Positions 18,082 to 26,374 of a stretch of DNA of 48,261 nt are shown here, in pieces (position 1 is the stretch's first letter; each line of letters begins with the position of its first letter). The notes below the pieces were generated by a model that saw only the letters and a program-made list of their open reading frames with translations, made no database searches and was not told the DNA's origin. The position numbers and the translations under genes were made by a program. This stretch comes from Thecamonas trahens ATCC 50062 (lineage: Eukaryota > Apusozoa > Apusomonadida > Apusomonadidae): positions 325,843 to 374,103 of the forward strand of contig NW_013657669.1 of assembly GCF_000142905.1 (NCBI RefSeq), written 5' to 3'.

Positions 18082-19418
18082 TCATGTGCGGTCGCCCCGA
18101 TCGCCGGCCGCAGTGGCCGAGAACACAAACGGGTCGTCGCGGTCCGAGTTGACGACAGCAGCGGCGGCAGGCGGGCTGGTAAGGATGACGTCACAGTCAG
18201 AGTAGCCTCCGTCGTCGTCGTCATCGTCTGCCCCGTCGTCGTCGTCGTCGACATAGTCGTTGGCGTGCAGCCACTTGAGCACAGTCTCAAAGGTGAGATA
18301 CACGCATGCAGTCGAAGGAACAGCCTTGAGGGCGTTGGGCTTGAGGCCGCGGTAGAGGCCGATGAAGCCCTGCTCGCGGACGATGACCTGGATGCAGTGG
18401 GCGACGCCGCGGTACTTGACCCTGCGGTCGTGGACGCCCTGGGTCTGCAGCCGGGTCCGCACAAGCATCATGGGGTAGGTGACGATCTGCGAGAGGAGCG
18501 AGGCCGTGGCACCAAAGGCGAGCGAGGTGATGGACGGCAGGCCGGCGTGCAGCTTGTCATCACTCACGTGTTCCATGTAGCGGTCGCGGAGCGTAAAGAA
18601 GATGCCCATCTCCAGGGCCGAGTACGGGACGTAGCCGAGGAGGTTGGCGACGAGGCCGCGGTAGAGCGACTTGAAGCCGCCGGTCTTGACCGACCGCACG
18701 TAGCAGTCGAGGATGCCGGCAAACTCGCCCTTGGCAGAGACGGTCATCCTTGTCTTGACCACCTCCATCGGGTAGATGACCAGCTGGGTAAAGAGCCCGG
18801 CGCCGGCGCCACAGAGCATGTTCTCGTGCGGCGCCGGGGCCTCGGGATCGGCGGCAAAGGCGTCCGTCAGCACGTCGCGCCAGATGAATCGCGACGCCGT
18901 CTCGGGAATGACCTGTGCCCCATGGACCTCCTTGCGTGTGAGTCTTCTCCTGCTCCTGCTACTCTGGTGTGCGAGGGTGGGCGCATGTGCGCGGCCAAGT
19001 GGCGTCAGGCGAGGGATGGGCGGCTGAGAGGGCAAGGCGACGAGCAAGGGCGGGGGGGGGGGGGGGGGAGGGGGGATTGAGGGCAGAGACAAGGCGAGGA
19101 ACATACCTTTGTGACGTTGGCAAAGTTGCCGCGCCAGAAGCCGCGGATACCGCCCTCGCGGTAGATGGCGCGGGCCTTGGCGGCTACACCGTGCTCTGCC
19201 CGGTAGAGGCGCTCGTAGGCCGCCAGCGACATCCCGGGCGGCCGGGTGGAGACACCGCGGCCCTCCTGAAGCAGAAGCTTGAGACGGTCGAGCGGCGCGG
19301 TGATGGTTCGCGAGACCGCACCGGCGACGCCTCCGGCAAGGAGGTTGGTCGCCAGAGGCGAGGTGCGGATGTTCGCCCGGAACTCGTCCAGGAACGCCCC
19401 TACGCTACCGGCTGCCAT
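18082..19418 (-). CDS. Mitochondrial carrier, short SCaMC/ATP-Mg-Pi type, two exons
   Basis: This SLC25 family member has three repeats and carrier signatures: ITAPLDRLKLLLQEG, IYPMEVVKTRMTV and VTYPMMLVRTRLQTQ. The signatures and the blocks GFWRGNFANVTK and VIPETASRFIW are closest to the SCaMC (ATP-Mg/phosphate) carriers of the inner mitochondrial membrane. The calcium-binding EF-hand domain of typical SCaMCs is absent, as in SLC25A41. Exon 1 is 19418-19107 and exon 2 is 18912-18082, giving 380 residues. I chose the acceptor before VIPETAS because it restores exact family spacing; an acceptor 18 bases upstream would add six residues. A long C-terminal tail contains two Asp runs (DDDDD and DDDDDD), unusual for carriers. 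Adenine nucleotide-phosphate exchange is inferred. Confidence 0.85.
18913..19106 (-). other. Intron of the mitochondrial carrier with a C17 homopolymer
   Basis: 194 bases on the minus strand, AAAG/GTATGTTCC donor and GGCACAG/GTC acceptor. It holds a homopolymer of about 17 C on the sense strand (G at 19052-19068) followed by further C-rich sequence. Confidence 0.75.
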
Positions 19419-19781
19419 GAGTTGGGTGTGGCGGGGCGAGCGGCGGCAAAGGCTGAGGGAGGGACTGCGGGGCGGCGGCGGGGCGGGGGGGGGGGGGGGG
19501 ATCGGGCCGGATCGGGGCGATGCGGCCGAAGAGGATGGGTGTCGGTATTAGGGGTAGAACGGAGGGTGGAGAGGGTGAGAGGGTGTTGAGGTGGGGCCAA
19601 GGAGGGGAGAGATCGCCGGTTGCGTTCGTGAAGGCAGGCGACGGACGAGCCATCGGTGGGCGGATGGGCGAGTGTATGGCGGGATGGGGAGAGATCGAGA
19701 AGAAGATTGTGTGTTACCGTTGGCGCTAGCCAACACGCTCGTGCTGGCTAACTGCGATTGACTGGGCGAGACTGGTGGGCG
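19419..19781. other. Spacer with poly-G tract
   Basis: About 360 bases between two minus-strand genes. A run of about 16 G lies at 19485-19500. The sequence is G-rich on the plus strand, and I see no supported gene. Confidence 0.6.
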
Positions 19782-20429
19782 CTAGTGATGGCAGCACGAC
19801 TTCGAAGGACCCTTGGAGCAGGCGTGGAAGCCGTGGCAGACCCAGGTAGCCATGCACGACGAGTCGCAGAGCCAGTGGACGAGCATGTCGCAGCCCTTGT
19901 TGAGGACGGCGTCGCAGATCGGGGCGCCTGCATCGCAAAAGGTGGAGAGGCCGGCGGAGAGGCCCTTGCAGAGGTACTTTTCGGACAACTTGATGCCCTC
20001 ACCGATTGTGTCCTGGCACAGGCCGCACTCGCCCCAGATGGCGGCAACCTTGGGCTGCGGCGGAGTCGAGGCTTGGCAGATGCCGACGCTGGCGCAGGTC
20101 TGGGCCGGCTCGACCGCGTTGGCGGCATCGAGGCAGAGCTGGGCAACAGCGTCGAGACAGAGCGCGTCCTCGGTGGCGTCGACGCCAAACGAGCACGACT
20201 TGGCCTGCATGTGCGCGGTGCAGGCGGCCACAGTCCGGTTCAGGGCAGCGAACTCGTCCATCAGCTCCTGCTGCTTGAGCATGCACTTGTCGCACAGCAC
20301 ACCGAGGTACTTTTCCTGCAGGCCGCGGAACATAGCCTCGTCATCGGCCGAGAGGCTTGCCGGCACGCTGGCTGCCGCCGAGGAGGCGAGCGCGGCAACG
20401 AGCACGAGAGCAACAACAAGCTTGAACAT
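19782..20429 (-). CDS. Secreted cysteine-rich saposin-like (SapB) protein
   Basis: 215 residues with a signal peptide (MFKLVVALVLVAALASSAAA). The mature part holds two SapB-like modules. The first has C46-x2-C49, C70-x8-C79 and the closing pair C112-x5-C118, plus an extra pair C91/C99. The second starts at C135-x2-C138 (GECGLCQD) and continues with C154, C165, C172, C180, C188 and C192. The C terminus is extremely Cys-rich (CHGFHACSKGPSKSCCHH). One N-glycosylation sequon (NRT) lies in module 1. Saposin-like proteins bind or perturb lipids in lysosomes or outside the cell; which activity applies here cannot be told. The ATG at 20429 and stop at 19782 bound a frame with strong local codon bias. 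Confidence 0.75.
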   Translation of the reverse strand: MFKLVVALVLVAALASSAAASVPASLSADDEAMFRGLQEKYLGVLCDKCMLKQQELMDEFAALNRTVAACTAHMQAKSCSFGVDATEDALCLDAVAQLCLDAANAVEPAQTCASVGICQASTPPQPKVAAIWGECGLCQDTIGEGIKLSEKYLCKGLSAGLSTFCDAGAPICDAVLNKGCDMLVHWLCDSSCMATWVCHGFHACSKGPSKSCCHH

Positions 20430-20646
20430 AGCGGTTCAGTCTTGCTAAGCGGTTTGAAGAGTCGAGTGTGGCCGACTTGGCTGTACCCGTACCTCTGCCG
20501 CCGGTCGTCGTTGCTGGTTTTTCGCCGGCGGTCACGCGACTTTTCCAAATTGATTGGTGCGTGCGCATGACTTGTTTTTTTCGGCAAAATTGGCCGCACC
20601 GGTCCTGCCACGGCGGAGAGATGGGATGGCCAAGATGTCAGGGATA

Positions 20647-20647
<1 letters not shown>

Positions 20648-20726
<79 letters not shown>
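20648..20726. repeat. (GT)n microsatellite
   Basis: About 39 uninterrupted GT dinucleotides ending next to the assembly gap. Confidence 0.95.
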
Positions 20727-20727
<1 letters not shown>

Positions 20728-20731
20728 GCGA

Positions 20732-20831
20732 NNNNNNNNNNNNNNNNNNNNNNNNNNNNNNNNNNNNNNNNNNNNNNNNNNNNNNNNNNNNNNNNNNNNN
20801 NNNNNNNNNNNNNNNNNNNNNNNNNNNNNNN
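20732..20831. other. Assembly gap (100 N)
   Basis: Exactly 100 N, probably a gap of arbitrary size caused by the flanking repeats. Confidence 0.97.
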
Positions 20832-20904
20832 ACGGGTGACGGGTGACGGGTGACGGGTGACGGGTGACGGGTGACGGGTGACGGGTGACGGGTGACGGGT
20901 GACG
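20832..20904. repeat. Heptamer tandem array (acgggtg)n and poly-G
   Basis: About ten perfect copies of a seven-base unit directly right of the gap, followed by a run of about 13 G. The left end is lost in the gap, so the true copy number is unknown. Confidence 0.9.
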
Positions 20905-20979
20905 GGGGGGGGGGGGATTGAGCTGGAAGTGGCTGTCGCTGTGGCTTGTGCGAAGGCGCCCCTCCCCCTTCCCTTCCAC

Positions 20980-21022
20980 CCACCACCACCACCACCACCA
21001 CCACCACCACCACCACCACCAC
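20980..21022. repeat. (CCA)n trinucleotide tract in the VPS28 leader
   Basis: About 14 copies, ending about 94 bases before the VPS28 ATG. Confidence 0.9.
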
Positions 21023-21115
21023 TCGTCCGCTCCACACACTCCACCCACTCCACACACTCCACCCCAATTCCCTCTCCCTTCTACCCTCACCCCCCCACAC
21101 CCTCACCCTCCACAT

Positions 21116-22006
21116 ATGGCGTTCTCCGGAGGCCAGCAGGTACGCCTCCTTCTCCCCTCCCGCCAGCCCCTCCTCCTCCTCCTCCTCCTCTCACTCACCC
21201 CACCCACCCACCCACCCACCCCTGTACAGTACGGATACGGATCCGGAGGCAACCCGCTGATGCGCCCGCCACCACCAGGGCTTGGCTCTAACATGGCCTA
21301 TGGTCGCCCCCAGCGACCAGCGCAGGCACCGGCCCAGGCGCCGCATGTGGCAGGTGCAAGCAATGGGCTGGCAGAGTCCGAGGAGGTCGAGGAGGTCAAG
21401 CTGTGGGCGACGTCGCGCGAGCGCGAAAAGGTTGAGAACATGGCTGATCTATACGCCATCATCCTCACGGTCGAGCTGCTGGAGAAGGCGTACATTCGTG
21501 ATTCGATCTCGGCCGACGAGTACACACCGGCGTGCTCCAAGCTCATTGCCCAGTTCAAGGCAGCCCAGAACCTGCTCTCGTCGGTAGTCCCAGACATCCA
21601 GGTCTTTATGGCAGAGTACCGCATGGAATGCCCGGCGGCGGTCAATCGGCTCCTCACTATCGGCGTGCCGGCGACGGTCGAGCATGGCGCGTTGACGTCG
21701 GACGACTCGTCCAAGCATGCGCAGCATGTCGCCGAGGCCGTCCACCACTTTATCTCGGCTCTCGACGCCCTCAAGATCGGCCTCTCGGCCGTCGACGAGA
21801 TCCACCCGGTCCTCAAAGACCTACTCACCTCGCTCAATGCCGTCGCCTCGCTCCCGCCCGACTACGACGGCAAGGCCACCGTCAAGCAGTGGCTCACGCA
21901 ACTCAACCAGATGCAGGCCTCGGACAACTTGTCCGAGACCGAGACCCGCCAGCTGCTCTTCGATCTCGAGACCGCCTACAACGGCTTCCACACTGCGCTC
22001 AAGTAG
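21116..22006 (+). CDS. VPS28: ESCRT-I subunit VPS28, two exons
   Basis: VPS28 binds TSG101/VPS37 and links ESCRT-I to ESCRT-II in multivesicular-body sorting at endosomes. Exon 1 (21116-21139) encodes only MAFSGGQQ; exon 2 (21230-22006) encodes the rest, for 266 residues. The N-terminal core is typical (EEVKLWATSREREKVENMAD, LEKAYIRDSISADEYTPACS), as is the C-terminal four-helix domain (DEIHPVLKDLLTSLNAV, LPPDYDGKATVKQWLTQLNQ, RQLLFDLETAYNGF). The human protein is about 221 residues; the excess is a Gly/Pro/Ala-rich N-terminal stretch. The stop is 16 bases from the stop of the convergent GCN5 gene. Confidence 0.95.
   Translation: MAFSGGQQVRLLLPSRQPLLLLLLLSLTPPTHPPTPVQYGYGSGGNPLMRPPPPGLGSNMAYGRPQRPAQAPAQAPHVAGASNGLAESEEVEEVKLWATSREREKVENMADLYAIILTVELLEKAYIRDSISADEYTPACSKLIAQFKAAQNLLSSVVPDIQVFMAEYRMECPAAVNRLLTIGVPATVEHGALTSDDSSKHAQHVAEAVHHFISALDALKIGLSAVDEIHPVLKDLLTSLNAVASLPPDYDGKATVKQWLTQLNQMQASDNLSETETRQLLFDLETAYNGFHTALK
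21140..21229 (+). other. Intron of VPS28
   Basis: 90 bases with CAG/GTACGC donor and TGTACAG/TAC acceptor, very CT-rich. It is a multiple of three without an in-frame stop, so a retained intron would stay in frame. Confidence 0.8.
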
Positions 22007-22022
22007 TTTACAGCCCGAGGCG

Positions 22023-24296
22023 TCACGCCAGCCCGACCGAGAGCAGCCGAGTCTTAAAGTAGTGCTCGAGCGCGTTGGCGCACTTGTAATACGGCGAGTC
22101 GACGTCGTTGTAGAAGCGGCAGTTCTTGAAGACCCGCATGACTTCGGTGACAAACAGCTCGCGTGTCACGTAGTAGCTGCCGGTCTTGAGACGCTCCTCG
22201 ATCTCGGCAAACGAAATCGGGTTGGGCACCTGCTCGTAGTAGTCGACAATCTCGCGCGGGACCGGCTGGAGGAATGGGCCGGCCTTGGCGTGACCCTTGA
22301 GCTGCTCCATCACAATGGCAAGCTTCTCGTGGAGCTCGGCGACCGACTCGGGCGAGACCGTGTCGGCCGGCGTCCACTGCGTCCCGGCCACGCCCGGAAT
22401 GTCAGCGATCGGGACGGGGCCGCCAGCCGGGAGGCCGTCGTGCTTCACGTGGTTGTTGCTCCGCATTCTGATGGCAGCCTCGAGGACCTTGCGTGCGTTG
22501 GCCACCATGGTGGGAATGTTGAGGTAGTCGACGAGCGGCGAGAACCGGCACTCCATGAGGGTGCCGCCGTCGTAGTCCTTGATCCGGCCCTCGAACCGGT
22601 TGCGAGGAAGAGTGAGGATGGCCGAGAAGCCCTGCTTGCGGAAAAAGCCCGTGGCAAAGTCGTCGGCGTACGTCAGAAAGTTGTAGATGCCCTGCGCCTT
22701 GCACACCTCCTTGAGGTGGTTAATCAGCCTCGAGCCGAGCCCGCGGACCTGCTGCGCAGACTCGACAGTGAGAAAGACAATCTCGGCAAAGCCGTCGTTG
22801 AGGAACGGCCGGTACACCACCGTACCGATGACGTGATTGTCGTCGTCAAGAATGATGACTGCGTGGTGCTTGCGGTTAAAGACAAGGCGCGTGATGTAGT
22901 CGCGCGGCATTCGCGGCAGGCCGCGCGACACCACGTCCCGCACCTCCCACAGCCAGTAGATGGTCTGCGTCGCGCCGTCGTTGGTGATGCACTCGAAACG
23001 CACGTCCTTGGCCCGCCGCGGCGGCGCCTCCGCCGCGGCGCTGCTACTCGCGTCCGCTCCACCCGCTGCCGCGCGCGCCAGCTCTGTCGGCGAGCCCATC
23101 GAGCCCATGAGGATCGCCGACGGCGCAATGGTCTGCTGCCCGTTGAGCGAGAGGTTCGAGCGGGAGCCGCCGCCAGCGGCGGCTCCAGCAGCGGCAGCTG
23201 CCGCTGCCGTCGGCGGTGCCACCACCCGCCCGGCCTGGTCGGTGTATACGGCGTCGAGGCCAAACTTGGCCCGCTTCGGCTCGCGTGGCGCGACCGTGCC
23301 CGACCACGTATCGGGCGCCTGCCGCTTTGCCGATCGTGACGGGTTGTTGTGGAAGATCGGCGACGTTGGCTTGACAATTTCCTCCTTGAGCATGGAGAAA
23401 AAGTCAGGAATGAGCGGCCGGAGGTCGGCCGGGAGGAGGAAGACCTGCATGACCCGCTCTTGCGCAAGAGTGAAGACCGAGAGCAGGAACGAGCGGCCAA
23501 AGATCTGCGACGCCGCGTAGCGGTAGCCCGCCAGATTCCCGCACTTGGTGCCCTGGCAAAAGATGAGCCACCGCTTGTAGTTGACCTTGAACGTCGTGTC
23601 GCCCGGGTTGTACTCGAGGTACCGCGCAGGCTTGGGCAGCATCTGCTCGTCGATCGCCGACATGAAGGTCTTGCACAGCTTGCCAATCCGCGCCACCTGC
23701 TCGGCCGGGGCGCCGGCGTATTTGTACTCGAGAAAGTTCATCAGAATCTGCTGGATGACCGGCCGCTCGAACGGCGGCGTGCCAATCATCTTGAGAAACT
23801 CCTCCATGTCTGCCGGAGACGACATCAGCCGCGCCTTGTACTTGTGGATCTTTGCCACGTAGCTGTTGCGCTCGTCGCCCGGCGGCATTGATCGAATGGC
23901 CGTCACCAGCTTCTTGATGTGGATGACAATGAGGAACTTTTCGTTCATGCTCGCCTTGTTCAGCTTGCTCAGCCCGCCGTGCAAATGTACCGAGTGCTTG
24001 CAGTTCTGGCACTCGATCCGCGCCTCGCGCGCCATCGGCTGCGTCGTCGTCCCGGCCTTGATCGCCTGCCGCTGCGCCACAGACTGAGCGTCCAGAAACG
24101 ACTGGCACTTGCAGCTTGGCTGGAGGCACCGAAAGTACGGCGCCACCTGCAGCTGTTTTTCCAGCATCGGGATCTTCTCCAGCGCCTGCTCCTGCTGCAA
24201 CCGCTGCTCGCGGGTCGCGGCTGCCGACGCTGCTGCTCTTCCTCCGGCTCCGCCCTTGGCCCCGGCTGTCGTACTTGACGACGACGAGGACGGCAT
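22023..24296 (-). CDS. GCN5: GCN5/PCAF histone acetyltransferase
   Basis: 757 residues with the animal-type GCN5 layout. The PCAF N-terminal homology domain spans about 40-340 (MLEKQLQVAPYFRCLQPSCK, ECQNCKHSVHLHGGL). A low-complexity Ala/Ser linker precedes the GNAT domain, which has the catalytic Glu in DGFAEIVFLTV, the acetyl-CoA loop QVRGLGSRL and NFLTYADDFATGFFRKQGF. A bromodomain closes the protein (FLQPVPREIVDYYEQVPNPI to CRFYNDVDSPYYKCANALEH) with the acetyl-lysine-binding Asn in CRFYN. It would acetylate histone H3 within a SAGA-like complex in the nucleus. The ATG at 24296 begins a Ser-rich tail. The leader holds (ATAC)n, (AAC)n and (ACC)n on the coding strand. Confidence 0.95.
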   Translation of the reverse strand: MPSSSSSSTTAGAKGGAGGRAAASAAATREQRLQQEQALEKIPMLEKQLQVAPYFRCLQPSCKCQSFLDAQSVAQRQAIKAGTTTQPMAREARIECQNCKHSVHLHGGLSKLNKASMNEKFLIVIHIKKLVTAIRSMPPGDERNSYVAKIHKYKARLMSSPADMEEFLKMIGTPPFERPVIQQILMNFLEYKYAGAPAEQVARIGKLCKTFMSAIDEQMLPKPARYLEYNPGDTTFKVNYKRWLIFCQGTKCGNLAGYRYAASQIFGRSFLLSVFTLAQERVMQVFLLPADLRPLIPDFFSMLKEEIVKPTSPIFHNNPSRSAKRQAPDTWSGTVAPREPKRAKFGLDAVYTDQAGRVVAPPTAAAAAAAGAAAGGGSRSNLSLNGQQTIAPSAILMGSMGSPTELARAAAGGADASSSAAAEAPPRRAKDVRFECITNDGATQTIYWLWEVRDVVSRGLPRMPRDYITRLVFNRKHHAVIILDDDNHVIGTVVYRPFLNDGFAEIVFLTVESAQQVRGLGSRLINHLKEVCKAQGIYNFLTYADDFATGFFRKQGFSAILTLPRNRFEGRIKDYDGGTLMECRFSPLVDYLNIPTMVANARKVLEAAIRMRSNNHVKHDGLPAGGPVPIADIPGVAGTQWTPADTVSPESVAELHEKLAIVMEQLKGHAKAGPFLQPVPREIVDYYEQVPNPISFAEIEERLKTGSYYVTRELFVTEVMRVFKNCRFYNDVDSPYYKCANALEHYFKTRLLSVGLA

Positions 24297-24311
24297 GGCG
24301 GTAGGCGTGGG

Positions 24312-24411
24312 TGTATGTATGTATGTATGTATGTATGTATGTATGTATGTGAGATGGGTTGTTGTTGTTGTTGTTGTCGTGGTGGTGGTGGTGGTGGTGG
24401 TGGTGGTGGTA
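24312..24411. repeat. Compound microsatellite in the GCN5 leader: (GTAT)n, (GTT)n, (GGT)n
   Basis: About nine copies of GTAT (24313-24350), then about six GTT, then about eleven GGT. On the GCN5 coding strand these read as ATAC, AAC and ACC repeats directly upstream of the ATG. Confidence 0.9.
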
Positions 24412-24548
24412 CGGAGGTGTAAGTGGTGAGGTGTGTGCCTCTGCGACTTGAAACTTGCTGGCCGTGGTCGCTTCTCCCCCGCACCTCACCCCCCCTCCCT
24501 TCCCAGCCGGCCCTCCATCCAACTTTTTACACAAACGCACGTAAGACA

Positions 24549-26123
24549 CTAAGCCTTGGCCCGCTTGGCAGGCCGGGTATCGGTGTCAGCATCGGGCTCG
24601 ATGGCATCGGATGCCTTGCGGACTGCGCCCGGAATAGTCATTGTTGGCGAGCTGTCGAACGGGAGGTCGACGAGCGCCACCGAGTCGAGATAGGCGACGC
24701 CGGCAGAGACGCCGCCCTCGTCGACGTCGGCAGGCTTAGTGCGGAGGAGGTAGCCACCGGCTTTGTTGTCGATCTCGGTGCCCGAGGCGACATCCTTGAA
24801 AAAGAGGCCAAAGATGCCAAGCTCTGAAACGCCCTGGATCTCCTTGACCACTCCGCCGCGGAGAACAAGGTTGCGGGCCAGCGGCGGCACAATGCGCTCC
24901 ATCAAGATGTATGCCTCGAGCTCATCGCGCGACTTGGTGGCGATGGCCTTGGCGAGCGCCGCCCGATACAGGTTGTTCCCGCCGCCCTCGCGCTGCGGCT
25001 TGAGCACGTAGTCGTCCGGCGCCGCCGCGGCTTGCGCCAGCACCTCGGTCGCCCGTCCGCTGTCGGCAGGCAAGTCGTAGAGGCCAGCAAAGACCGACGA
25101 AGCCGCCGCGGCCTCGGACGGCGACACGTACCGGGTTAGGACCTCCGGGTCGGCAAGCGCCCGCTGCATGGCCTTGGTTCCCGCCAGCTGGTGCGCAATG
25201 TCCGGGATTTTCACCGACGTCGACGCCTCGATAGTTGCGCGGATGTCCCAGTGCGCCTGGCTCGGATAGTCGTCGGGAGTGTAGCCGGCGCGAAAGTAGA
25301 AGACGCTTACCGGTGCACCGTTGAGCTGAACAGTCCCAGCCTCGTCGTCGTGCTCGAGGTCTGCCATGAGCGAGTCGTGGGTGGCACGGACCATGTTGAT
25401 GCCCGCAGACTCGAAGAGCAGGTACTGGATCCACCGCTGGTCGTACTGGTTAAGCTCGCCGGCCTGGACCACCATGACCACCACCGGCGTCGCGGCCGGT
25501 GCCTGCCGCGCCACGTACTCTGAGTGCGCCAGCGTGAGCAGGGCCACCAGCTCCTTGAGCGCTGCGTTCGGCGGCGAGTCAAACTCAAGCGCTGGCTGGA
25601 CGGCCCCGCGCTTGAGCTGATACTCGTGGAGCGAGCACGCGATCGACGAGAGCGCCGCGTACGCCACCGAGATGGCGTTCTGCTCCACCTGCAGGATCCG
25701 CAACGGGTTGTCCTGCTGCGGCTGATGCAGCAGGTAGTCGGTCCGCCAGATGCCGGCCACCACGCCCGATCGCCCACCGGGCACTCCGCCCACGGCCTCG
25801 AGGATGGCCAGCTGCGACGCCACAAACGGGTCGCGCTTGGCCACCGGGCGAAGGACCTTGTGCAGCAGCTCGCTGTCACTCGCCGACGCCGAGAGCAGCC
25901 GGTTCATCAGCGGCTGCAGCGCCCACACATGCTCAAAGGCAGCCTTGGGAAACGGCGAGGGGTACAGTGCGAGCGGTGCGTGCGTCACCCCGGTCCCGGG
26001 CACGTCCTTGACCAGACCACGCGTCACTGCCCACTGCCCGGCCTCGCTCGCCAACGTGGCCACCTCTGTGCTCTGCGCCAGAGGCAGCTCCAGCGGCTCG
26101 GGCAACCGTGCATTGCTTGTCAT
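24549..26123 (-). CDS. GSS: Glutathione synthetase (eukaryotic type)
   Basis: Catalyses ATP-dependent joining of gamma-glutamylcysteine and glycine, the last step of glutathione synthesis, in the cytosol. Family blocks are clear: RTDYLLHQPQQDNPLRILQV, QVEQNAISVAYAALSS, the ATP-binding Gly-rich loop DDYVLKPQREGGGNNLYR, AYILMERIVPPLARN, SELGIFGLFFKD and the C-terminal GGYLLRTKPADVDEGGVSAG that closes over glycine. I start at the ATG at 26123 (MTSNARLPEPLEL), giving 524 residues against about 474 in human. The frame is open to 26267, but the CA-rich leader before 26123 argues for the shorter form. The C terminus ends in an added basic RPAKRAKA, which could act as a nuclear localisation signal. 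Confidence 0.93.
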   Translation of the reverse strand: MTSNARLPEPLELPLAQSTEVATLASEAGQWAVTRGLVKDVPGTGVTHAPLALYPSPFPKAAFEHVWALQPLMNRLLSASASDSELLHKVLRPVAKRDPFVASQLAILEAVGGVPGGRSGVVAGIWRTDYLLHQPQQDNPLRILQVEQNAISVAYAALSSIACSLHEYQLKRGAVQPALEFDSPPNAALKELVALLTLAHSEYVARQAPAATPVVVMVVQAGELNQYDQRWIQYLLFESAGINMVRATHDSLMADLEHDDEAGTVQLNGAPVSVFYFRAGYTPDDYPSQAHWDIRATIEASTSVKIPDIAHQLAGTKAMQRALADPEVLTRYVSPSEAAAASSVFAGLYDLPADSGRATEVLAQAAAAPDDYVLKPQREGGGNNLYRAALAKAIATKSRDELEAYILMERIVPPLARNLVLRGGVVKEIQGVSELGIFGLFFKDVASGTEIDNKAGGYLLRTKPADVDEGGVSAGVAYLDSVALVDLPFDSSPTMTIPGAVRKASDAIEPDADTDTRPAKRAKA

Positions 26124-26374
26124 GATGGAGATGTTTGTGGCGTTGAGTGGCGTGGAACGGGGGTTGAGGCCGGGGCGGGAGGCGGGCGGGTGTGGTCGCC
26201 TCCGGGCGGGGCCTGCTGACGCCACCTGTTGCTGTCCGGCCGAGCACTCGCCGTATTCTCGCCGCATACTCGCGCGGCTCAGCAGGCATCGATGTTAGGC
26301 ATTTACTGTAGTTGCTTGGTGTGGCGTGTTGGTGTGAACGAGTGATGATGGATGCGCACCGTAGATGGGCGGCG

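Larger units (their letters stand above)
20430..21115. other. Repeat-rich divergent promoter region with an assembly gap
   Basis: Between the saposin-like gene (-) and VPS28 (+). In order it holds a (GT)n run, a 100-base N gap, a heptamer array, a poly-G tract, a (CCA)n tract and a C-rich leader. No gene is supported; open frames reported across it are translations of the repeats. Confidence 0.8.

Noticed and set aside
20554-20853. Open frames of alternating Cys-Val or Thr-His across the GT repeat and the gap
   Set aside because: They are translations of the microsatellite and of N, with no codon bias or homology.
20832-20904. Heptamer array as a telomere fragment
   Set aside because: The unit acgggtg is not a known telomere repeat, and it lies internally between genes next to a gap; it is left as a minisatellite.
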